Source: CAJPQU01 sp052170475 (GTDB lineage Bacteria > Bacillota > Negativicutes > Selenomonadales > Selenomonadaceae). From it: a DNA stretch of 11,610 nucleotides. The stretch lies in contig JBQNAL010000031.1 of the NCBI GenBank assembly GCA_052170475.1, positions 1-11,610 on the forward strand. Direction: 5' to 3'. The position numbers and the translations under genes were made by a program. Shown piece after piece: positions 6,416-11,610 of the stretch. The notes under the pieces were generated by a model. It did not search any database. It saw nothing but the letters and a program-made list of their open reading frames with translations, and was not told the DNA's origin. Position 1 is the stretch's first letter, and every line of letters begins with the position of its first letter.

Positions 6416-7158
6416 GCCCCGCCTCCTCCGTAAATCGCCAAGATTTCCGGCGTATAGCCGCCGTCCGCGCCGTAGATCGTCAGCGTGGGCAGCCAGCGAA
6501 TGGCGCCCGCCGCGCCCCCCACCGCCGCCTCGAGGAGGAGCAGGCAGGGGGGCTTATTTCTGCGCGGCTCCACGAGACGCGCCCTCTTGATCGCCATCCC
6601 CGCCCCCGAAAGCGCCGCCCCGATCTCATCGAAGCGCGCCGGGAGGTGTACCATCGCCAATCGCCCGCGAAAGCGGAGCGCGTACCGCGCCGCCCGCACC
6701 ACATCGTCGAGCGTCGCCGTGATCTCGTGACGGGCGCACGCGAGCGAGGGCACAGGATTCTCCCGCCCCCGCCTCACGGGGTAATAGGGCGGATTCGCCA
6801 GCACCAAATCGAAACTCTCCCGCGCATAGAGGCGCTCGATGTGACGATAATCCCCCTGCCGCACGGTGATCTTCGCCGTCAGATCGTTCAGGGCGACGCT
6901 GCGCCGCGCCATATCTGCGAGCGTTTCATCCAGCTCCACCGCCTCGACATGCGCCGCCTGATCCGCCATCAAAAGGGGCAAAATCCCCGTGCCGGTGCCT
7001 AAATCCAAGACGCGCTCCCGCCTCTGGCAGCGCGGGAAGCGCGCCAAGAGGACGGCGTCGATGCCAAAGCAGAAAGCGTCTGGCCGCTGGAGGATGAAGC
7101 GCCCTCGGTACTGCAGATCGTCTAAGCGCTCATTCTCCGCTCGGCCGACGCGATCCAT
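6412..7158 (-). CDS. yabB: tRNA1(Val) adenine-37 N6-methyltransferase family protein (YabB/TrmN6)
   Basis: A 248-residue class I SAM-dependent methyltransferase. Motif I is VLDLGTGTG (50-58) and the N6-adenine signature NPPY is at 122-125, which fits the YfiC/TrmN6 group that methylates A37 of tRNA1(Val); the Firmicutes orthologue is called YabB. The start was set at the ATG giving MDRVGRAENERLDDLQ, because the family begins a few residues before ERLD and GTGAGGATC precedes it. The frame is open about 330 bases further upstream, but that stretch is the coding sequence of the RicT tail in another frame. The gene overlaps ricT by 29 bases and the rsmI start by 4, so translation is likely coupled. 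In B. subtilis yabA sits before and yazA after this gene; neither is present here. Exact tRNA target is inferred from family. Confidence 0.92.
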   Translation of the reverse strand: MDRVGRAENERLDDLQYRGRFILQRPDAFCFGIDAVLLARFPRCQRRERVLDLGTGTGILPLLMADQAAHVEAVELDETLADMARRSVALNDLTAKITVRQGDYRHIERLYARESFDLVLANPPYYPVRRGRENPVPSLACARHEITATLDDVVRAARYALRFRGRLAMVHLPARFDEIGAALSGAGMAIKRARLVEPRRNKPPCLLLLEAAVGGAAGAIRWLPTLTIYGADGGYTPEILAIYGGGGA

Positions 7159-8254
7159 GATCCTCACGCCGCGTGTTGCGGCGGTCTTCGCGGGGGCGGC
7201 GTGGGCGGCGCTCCGCAGCGTCCACGTCCCGCCCCTTGGGGAATCGGCCTTTCCCTGCGCCCTCGCCATGATAACGGCGCGTTTTCCCATCGTGGGGTTT
7301 ACCTTCGCTGCGGCTATCCCGTGCGCGCCGGTTCTTGCCGCCTTTCGGATAGCGCGGCGGCGGCACATCGCCCCCCGCTGCCTCCGCTTCGATGGCGGCA
7401 ATCGCCGCCAAAGCCGCGATGTTCGCCAAATCCGTATCCTCTTCCTTTTCCACGATGTCTTCCCATGACGCCACGATGGTCTTCCCATCGTCCAAGAGGA
7501 TGGTCGCCTGACGCCGCTGCTGGTTGAGGGAGACGATGCGCCCCTCCCCCTCGACGCTCACGACGCGGCTCTTCACCTTGGGCGTCAGCACCTTCTTCGG
7601 CACGGCGCGGGGGCAGGCATAGCAATCGCTCTCATACTTCAGGCAGCACATGAGCCGCCCGCAGACCCCCGAGATTTTCGTGGGATTGAGGGAAAGATTC
7701 TGCTCCTTCGCCATGCGGATGGAAACCGGCGCAAAATCCCCTAAAAACGTCGCGCAGCAGAGCGGCCGCCCGCAGCCGCCGATCCCGCCCAAGAGCTTCG
7801 CCTCGTCCCGCACCCCGATCTGCCGAAGCTCGATCCGCGTATGGAACACCGCCGCCAAATCCTTCACCAACTCGCGAAAATCAATCCGCCCGTCCGCCGT
7901 GAAATAAAAAATGATCTTGTTGACGTCAAAGGTATATTCCACTCCCACCAACTTCATGGGGAGACCGCGCGCGGCGATCTTTTCTTCGCCGATCCGAAAC
8001 GCTTCCTTTTCCTGTGCTTGATTGGACGCCACGCGGGCGCGATCCTCCTCCGTCGCCTTTCGCTGCACCGCCTTCAAGGGCAGCACCACCGCGGTGTCCT
8101 CCACGTCCCGTGGGCCTGTCACCACCCGGCCAAACTCCACCCCCCGCGCGGTTTCCACCACCACCTCGTCCCCCGCCTCGAGAGAGACCTCACCGACGCC
8201 AAAATAATATATCTTGCCCGCTTGTTTGAAGCGGACGCCTACTACCGTCTGCAT
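7130..8254 (-). CDS. ricT: RicT/YaaT, PSP1-domain subunit of the RNase Y specificity complex
   Basis: RicT works with RicA and RicF in the Fe-S-containing Y-complex, which directs RNase Y in processing polycistronic mRNAs and, in B. subtilis, influences sporulation and biofilm formation. The PSP1 core covers about 1-270. Eight cysteines cluster at 161, 166, 167 (GGCGRPLCCATF), 198, 203, 204 (CGRLMCC), 211 and 214, in the places where family members carry cluster ligands. From about 295 to 374 there is an extra tail rich in Arg, Lys, Gly and Asp/Glu (RRPRRPREDRRNTRRED), predicted disordered; B. subtilis YaaT lacks it, being about 275 residues long. The ATG at 8254 was chosen over a start five codons earlier because AGGAGGACAGGG lies directly before it. 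It follows holB by 18 bases. RicA and RicF are not in the window. Confidence 0.94.
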   Translation of the reverse strand: MQTVVGVRFKQAGKIYYFGVGEVSLEAGDEVVVETARGVEFGRVVTGPRDVEDTAVVLPLKAVQRKATEEDRARVASNQAQEKEAFRIGEEKIAARGLPMKLVGVEYTFDVNKIIFYFTADGRIDFRELVKDLAAVFHTRIELRQIGVRDEAKLLGGIGGCGRPLCCATFLGDFAPVSIRMAKEQNLSLNPTKISGVCGRLMCCLKYESDCYACPRAVPKKVLTPKVKSRVVSVEGEGRIVSLNQQRRQATILLDDGKTIVASWEDIVEKEEDTDLANIAALAAIAAIEAEAAGGDVPPPRYPKGGKNRRARDSRSEGKPHDGKTRRYHGEGAGKGRFPKGRDVDAAERRPRRPREDRRNTRREDHGSRRPSGE

Positions 8255-8272
8255 CCCTGTCCTCCTCAACGT

Positions 8273-9280
8273 CTATCCTTCCATCGGCTCTGTCAAGGAA
8301 ATGAGCAGCGCCTCCACGACGAGCCGCACATTCGCGTTCGAGCTTGCGATCCGCCGCTCCGCCTCCGTCACCGCCGCCAGCATAGAAAACACCCGCGCCT
8401 CAGAAAATTGCGCCGCGATGTCCGCGATGTCTTCCTCCCGTCCGGCACTGTAAAGCGGCGGCGCCCCGCCGTAAAGCGCCGCCACATCCCGCAGCGTCTG
8501 CCGCAAGGTGCCAAGCCACACCCGCACGTCGTCCCGTGGGAGAGCGCCCCACTTTTTCCCCTCCGCCCAAAGATCGAGGGGGGAAATCTTCGAGAGCCGC
8601 GCCAAGAGCGCGACGGCTTCCTCTCGCCGCACGAGCGCCCCCTCGGCGTAAAGCGCCAGCGCCCGCCCCGCGCTGCCATTGGCGAGCGCCGAAAGCGCCG
8701 CCGCATCCGCCGCCCCCACGTCATGCTGGCGCAGCACCTCGGTGAGCGCCGACACCGAAAGCGTCCCGAAGGGAATCTCCAAGCAGCGCGACAGGATGGT
8801 ATCGAGGAGCGCCGCCCGCGCACTCGTCACGAGGAAGAAGAACACCTCGCCGGTCGGTTCTTCCAGCGTCTTTAAGAAGCTGTTCGCCGCAGCCTCGTTC
8901 ATGAGGTGCGCGTCGTCGATGAGCGCCACTTGCCGAGAGGCTAAGGCGGGGGGGCGAGAAAGCGCCGACGCGAGATCCCGCATCGCCTCGATGCGGATGC
9001 TCCGCGCACCTTTTTCCCCCGCCGCCGGCTCGACGAGGAAAAAATCGGGATGAATCCCTTGGCGAAACGCCCGACAGCTCTCACACCCCCCGCAGGGGCG
9101 CACCTCCGCCGGCGCAGCGCAGAGCAGCGCGGCGGCGAGCGCCTCGGCCGTCCGCCGCTTCCCCACCCCCTCTGGGCCGGAAAAGAGCAGCGCATGGGGC
9201 AGACGCTCCCTCATCAAAAGCCGCTCGAGCTTCCGCTGTGGCTCCGCCTGCCCGAGAATCGTATCCCACGCCGCGCCCAT
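8273..9280 (-). CDS. holB: DNA polymerase III delta' subunit (clamp loader)
   Basis: Delta' is a structural subunit of the clamp loader that places the beta clamp on primed DNA. The 335-residue AAA+ protein starts with WDTILGQAEPQRKLERLL. A Walker A-like GPEGVGKR lies at 35-42, where the usual Ser/Thr after Lys is Arg, so ATP hydrolysis is doubtful, as in many delta' subunits. A zinc module C54-x8-C63-x2-C66-x2-C69 is intact. Further motifs are ALIDDAHLMNEAAANSFLK (119-137), LEEP (139-142) and the arginine-finger SRC (164-166). The C-terminal collar domain is at about 205-330. Its ATG shares one base with the yaaR stop (TGATG), so the genes are translationally coupled. Position between yaaR and ricT is the standard Firmicutes order. 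Confidence 0.95.
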   Translation of the reverse strand: MGAAWDTILGQAEPQRKLERLLMRERLPHALLFSGPEGVGKRRTAEALAAALLCAAPAEVRPCGGCESCRAFRQGIHPDFFLVEPAAGEKGARSIRIEAMRDLASALSRPPALASRQVALIDDAHLMNEAAANSFLKTLEEPTGEVFFFLVTSARAALLDTILSRCLEIPFGTLSVSALTEVLRQHDVGAADAAALSALANGSAGRALALYAEGALVRREEAVALLARLSKISPLDLWAEGKKWGALPRDDVRVWLGTLRQTLRDVAALYGGAPPLYSAGREEDIADIAAQFSEARVFSMLAAVTEAERRIASSNANVRLVVEALLISLTEPMEG

Positions 9281-9741
9281 CAGCTGTAAAGATCCACCAA
9301 CATGCCGCGGATGGCGTCCTGCCCCGCGACAATGGTCAAGGGATCCGCCTGCCCGAGGCGGATGTGTTCCGCCATCGTCTCCAATTCCTCGTCGATGCGG
9401 CGCACTGTCGTATACACTTTCTGCCGCCCCAGCCGATCCCAGCCCGCCGACGTGTGCAGCGCATACATTTGCGACACCGCCTCACCGACAAAATCCTTCA
9501 CCAGCGTGCGATACGCCTTCAACTCGTCGTACGTCGGCGTATTCGTCAGCCGCGCCCCCTGCTCGTCGATCTTTTTCAAAAGCCGCTCCAATTCTTCCCG
9601 GGTCAGGCTCCTGTCCTGGTCGGTAAGCTCTGTGGAAAAGGAGGTATCCACGCCCGCCACACGCCCGTGCATGGAGCGCTCCCGACTCGTCATGGTACGA
9701 GACTGGGGCTGCGAGGATACCGCATTGATCTTCATTGCCAT
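9280..9741 (-). CDS. yaaR: YaaR-family protein (DUF327)
   Basis: A 153-residue, largely helical cytoplasmic protein. The first 35 residues are polar and probably flexible. The conserved DUF327 core follows: LTREELERLLKKIDEQGARL (46-65), PTYDELKAYRTLVKDFV (68-84), and RRIDEELETMAEHI near 113-126. The function of the family is not known, but it sits next to holB in many Firmicutes. In B. subtilis it follows tmk and yaaQ; both are missing here and yaaR is the first gene of the operon. The ATG has TTGAGGTGG upstream; a second Met two codons on is a less likely start. Confidence 0.9.
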   Translation of the reverse strand: MAMKINAVSSQPQSRTMTSRERSMHGRVAGVDTSFSTELTDQDRSLTREELERLLKKIDEQGARLTNTPTYDELKAYRTLVKDFVGEAVSQMYALHTSAGWDRLGRQKVYTTVRRIDEELETMAEHIRLGQADPLTIVAGQDAIRGMLVDLYS

Positions 9742-9887
9742 GCTGCCACCTCAATCTTTGGGAAGCACCGATAAAATACGGGAGCCTTTATCCATGCTTG
9801 CTCTCTTGCGTCCATCAAGGGAATCCCTCCCCCGCCGCCCCTTCTCTCCTGCGGCGGCCTCCTCGGGACACGCGCTCCCTATCGTAA
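9742..9887 (-). other. Long 5' leader of the yaaR operon with GC hairpin
   Basis: The promoter at 9888-9916 leaves about 140 nt of leader before yaaR. It holds a 7-bp GC-only stem, CCGCCGC/GCGGCGG (9851-9857 with 9832-9838), with a purine-rich 12-nt loop. Two tiny open frames follow: 14 codons (MDKGSRILSVLPKD, ATG at about 9795) ending ten bases before the yaaR start, and an overlapping 27-codon frame that runs just into yaaR. Neither has a strong ribosome binding site. An attenuation or leader-peptide role is possible but not shown. Confidence 0.4.
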
Positions 9888-9916
9888 ATTATAGCGGTTT
9901 ATGACAAAATACGCAA
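9888..9916 (-). promoter_or_regulatory. Sigma-A promoter of the yaaR-holB-ricT-yabB-rsmI operon
   Basis: On the minus strand: TTGCGT (9911-9916), a 17-bp spacer and a perfect TATAAT (9888-9893). It lies in a short AT-rich patch within otherwise GC-rich DNA, and no other candidate with good spacing is present before yaaR. Confidence 0.75.
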
Positions 9917-10048
9917 TGCGCCCCACGACCATGACGGGCAAAAATTCCCCAACGCGCCTGCGCCCTTTCCTCTTTGTCCCACGTCCACCAGAAAGCTGCG
10001 CCCGCGCACAGCGGGATGCTGCATCGCCCGACCCGCGAATGCCACAAA
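9917..10048. other. Intergenic spacer between porin terminator and yaaR promoter
   Basis: About 130 bases of GC-rich sequence. A 41-codon minus-strand frame is present but has no ribosome binding site and no recognisable similarity. A short CCCGC/GCGGG inverted repeat lies near 10001-10015. I see nothing else of note. The whole gene-free stretch is 9742-10100. Confidence 0.5.
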
Positions 10049-10076
10049 AAAAGCCCCCGCCAAAGCGGAGGCTTTT
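10049..10076 (-). terminator. Rho-independent terminator of the SLH porin gene
   Basis: On the minus strand: AAAAGCCTCCGC, loop TTTG, GCGGGGGCTTTT, a 12-bp stem with one mismatch, followed by more Ts (TTTTTTTGTGG). It begins 25 bases after the porin stop codon and insulates the yaaR operon. Confidence 0.92.
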
Positions 10077-10100
10077 AACCCTGTGTTGCCTGTCAAAAAA

Positions 10101-11381
10101 TCAGAAGAAGAAGTTGATCTCGCCGAAGATCTTGGAGACATCATTCGTCGTCTGACCCTCATATTGTTCAAGCGTCTTGCCGCGGAAGTACTTGAAGGTG
10201 GTCTGCACGTTCTTCATGGGAACGTAGTCAAGACCGAACTCCCAGCCCTTCTGACCAGCGCCAACCCCATCATAGGTCGGCGCCCAAACGGCAAAGCGAC
10301 CGAGGTGACGATACCCAGCGAAGAGACCGAAGGAGCCTTTATCCGCAGGATCGGCGCCCTTGTAATCCAGTTCCAACGTCCAAGCGCGCTTCGCGGCCGA
10401 GGCGACTTTCGGCCCGATGCCAGCTGCGCGATCCGGCGACGAGTTCCACGCGTAAGCGCCAACCAAGCCGACACTATCGCTGACCTTCAGCCCTGCGCCA
10501 ACGGCAAAGAGATTCGCCTCTTTCTTCCCATAGAGAGCGGTGAACCCATCCTCATGGAGGAAGCGATGGTAGCCAAGACCCCAGGTGAACTTCTGGTCGC
10601 GGTCATTGTAGACCTCGACGCTCTGATAGCTGGCCGTATCGCCAGCAGGCCCAGTCGGATCCTGTTTGGCGCGCCCTGCCGTCAAGGTGAGCATGACGTT
10701 ATTCCCGAAAGTGACCTGCCCGCCGGAGAGGTTCTCATCAAAGATCATACCGCCGTCCACATTGGTGACGTACGGCAGCTTACCGAGGAGAATGCTGGTG
10801 TTGCCGTACTCGCCCTGCACCCACATACGCTCTACCGTGACTGACGACGTATTCGCCGCCGTGTTCATGTCCGTATCGTAGTCGATGCGGGCATGTCCCG
10901 TCCAGTGCTCGTTGATCCGAGCCGACGGCTCAAGGCGGAAGGTCACAAACTGATTGTTCGTTCTGCTGGAAGGCGTCGCATAGTCACGCTCGCTGGTGTA
11001 GCGATAGCGGACGACACCTTCCCACTTCACGTTGTCGACCTTCTTCTCCAAGGCCGCCACGCGAACGCCGAGGTTATTGAGCTCGTCAGCAAACTCCGCC
11101 GCCAAGCGGTCGATGAGCGCCTTGTCCCCGTCGCCCACGCCGACACGCGCCATCGCGCGCGCGACCATCTGCGCCATCTCGTAGCGGGTGATCTCCTGGT
11201 CGCCGCGATAGGTGCCGTCGCCATAGCCTTCGATGACGCCGTCCGCAGCGAGCTGCGCGACCGCATCATACGCCCAGTGGTCAGCCGGTACATCCGCAAA
11301 CGGATTGGCGGCCGCAAAAGTGGTCGCCGTAGCGCCGATGACGAGGGCGCCGGTCAGAGCGGATACGAGAGTTTTTTTCAT
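10101..11381 (-). CDS. ompM: SLH-domain outer-membrane porin (OmpM type)
   Basis: A 426-residue precursor. The signal peptide covers about 1-23/24 (MKKTLVSALTGALVIGATAT, then TFAA). One SLH domain lies at about 27-79 (FADVPADHWAYDAV, GVIEGYGDGTYRG, ITRYEMAQMVARAM). A coiled-coil stalk follows at about 86-117 (LAAEFADELNNL...LEKKVDNV). The rest is a beta-barrel of alternating strands with aromatic belts, ending INFFF, a C-terminal outer-membrane insertion signal. In Negativicutes such proteins are trimeric general porins whose SLH domain binds polyamine-modified peptidoglycan, so they are both the main channel and the tether between outer membrane and wall. The start was set at the ATG after GGAGGAG; a frame 13 codons longer has no support. 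The gene stands alone between a strong promoter and a terminator, as expected for a very abundant protein. Confidence 0.95.
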   Translation of the reverse strand: MKKTLVSALTGALVIGATATTFAAANPFADVPADHWAYDAVAQLAADGVIEGYGDGTYRGDQEITRYEMAQMVARAMARVGVGDGDKALIDRLAAEFADELNNLGVRVAALEKKVDNVKWEGVVRYRYTSERDYATPSSRTNNQFVTFRLEPSARINEHWTGHARIDYDTDMNTAANTSSVTVERMWVQGEYGNTSILLGKLPYVTNVDGGMIFDENLSGGQVTFGNNVMLTLTAGRAKQDPTGPAGDTASYQSVEVYNDRDQKFTWGLGYHRFLHEDGFTALYGKKEANLFAVGAGLKVSDSVGLVGAYAWNSSPDRAAGIGPKVASAAKRAWTLELDYKGADPADKGSFGLFAGYRHLGRFAVWAPTYDGVGAGQKGWEFGLDYVPMKNVQTTFKYFRGKTLEQYEGQTTNDVSKIFGEINFFF

Positions 11382-11497
11382 AGAAACTCCTCCTTCAAAA
11401 ATAGAAATAAGATTCGGCAAACCTCATCCCATGCGGAGAAATTTCGTCGAGTGTCCACGTTTCCTCAGCGCTTTCTCCTGCGCAGGATAAGATGTAA
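11382..11497 (-). other. Structured 5' leader of the porin mRNA
   Basis: Roughly 115 nt separate the predicted transcription start (about 11496) from the ATG. The first 20 nt contain the perfect 12-bp palindrome TCCTGCGCAGGA (11476-11487). The segment GGAGAAA (minus strand, 11472-11478) can pair with TTTCTCC (11435-11441). The ribosome binding site region is AU-rich and unpaired by eye. Long leaders on major porin mRNAs are often sites of small-RNA or stability control; here that is only inference. Confidence 0.45.
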
Positions 11498-11502
11498 CTA
11501 TT

Positions 11503-11530
11503 ACTATATCATGGAGTGAAAAAATGTCAA
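11503..11530 (-). promoter_or_regulatory. Strong extended -10 promoter of the porin gene
   Basis: On the minus strand: a perfect TTGACA (11525-11530), a 16-bp spacer, and TATAGT (11503-11508) preceded by TGA, which forms an extended -10 (TGnTATAGT). This is the best promoter in the window and fits high expression of the porin. Confidence 0.85.
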
Positions 11531-11537
11531 TACCTTT

Positions 11538-11556
11538 CATTCTGAAAATTATTATC
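11538..11556 (-). promoter_or_regulatory. Possible Fur-box-like site upstream of the porin promoter
   Basis: The 19-mer GATAATAATTTTCAGAATG on the minus strand matches the classical Fur consensus at 13 of 19 positions by my count and ends 7 bp before the -35. The left half is perfect (GATAAT) and the right half poor. In an AT-rich promoter this may be chance; confidence is low. Confidence 0.25.
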
Positions 11557-11586
11557 TGTAAGTTGTAAAATAAATTGACGCAAAAA

Positions 11587-11601
11587 GTTCCATTTTGGAA
11601 C
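11587..11601. other. Perfect short palindrome GTTCCA-TTT-TGGAAC
   Basis: A 6-bp perfect inverted repeat with a 3-nt centre. On the minus strand it is followed by TTTTTGCG, so it could be a weak intrinsic terminator for a gene beyond the right edge; it could instead be an operator above the porin promoter. The window ends nine bases on, so this cannot be resolved. Confidence 0.4.
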
Positions 11602-11610
11602 CCATTCAGT

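Noticed and set aside
7159..7488. N-terminal extension of YabB or a RicT-YabB frameshift fusion
   Set aside because: The upstream open stretch is the other frame of the Arg-rich RicT tail, where GC-rich codons rarely give stops. The family start (ERLD) and a ribosome binding site support the ATG at 7158, and RicT is intact to its own stop.
8273..9280. HolB as a clamp-loader ATPase (DnaX-like)
   Set aside because: The Walker A position after Lys is Arg, the size is 335 residues without the DnaX C-terminal domains, and the neighbours are those of holB.
9899..10171. 90-codon minus-strand frame between the porin and yaaR
   Set aside because: It crosses the porin stop codon and the terminator, has no ribosome binding site, and its first half is another frame of the porin gene.

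Overview
The window looks like chromosomal DNA of a diderm Firmicute of the class Negativicutes, most likely a selenomonad. Two facts support this. A Firmicutes-type gene string (yaaR-holB-ricT-yabB-rsmI, the order known from the Bacillus subtilis yaa/yab region) lies next to a porin that joins one N-terminal S-layer-homology (SLH) domain to an outer-membrane beta-barrel ending in phenylalanines. That OmpM-type architecture is typical of Negativicutes, which tether the outer membrane to peptidoglycan through SLH domains. Coding DNA is GC-rich, while promoters and the main intergenic gaps are AT-rich.

Layout. (1) 1-1275, minus strand: a three-gene cluster in transcription order, a universal stress protein (859-1275), an ArsR/SmtB-family repressor with an intact CzrA-like alpha-5 metal site (463-807), and a secreted peptidoglycan-binding-domain protein with an EPKPA-repeat linker that runs off the window (1-461). 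(2) 1444-3311, minus strand: a stand-alone methyl-accepting chemotaxis protein with its own promoter and intrinsic terminator. (3) 3479-5534, plus strand: a two-gene unit, a small protein that looks like an HD-superfamily hydrolase without its metal ligands, and an exported DUF1254/DUF1214 protein. (4) 5453-9916, minus strand: a tightly packed operon yaaR, holB, ricT, yabB, rsmI behind one clear promoter. It covers clamp loading (HolB), mRNA processing (RicT) and RNA methylation (YabB, RsmI). (5) 10049-11601, minus strand: the SLH porin with a strong extended -10 promoter, a leader of about 115 nt and an intrinsic terminator.

Most of the window is housekeeping and envelope biology, and I see no mobile element, CRISPR array, tRNA or rRNA. 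The parts most worth a second look are the apparently dead HD-domain protein, the 82-bp convergent coding overlap between the DUF1254 gene and rsmI, the stress/metal-repressor/cell-wall cluster, the basic tail on RicT, and the regulatory region of the porin. Starts were chosen by Shine-Dalgarno sequence and family N-termini, so several proteins are shorter than the longest open frame.
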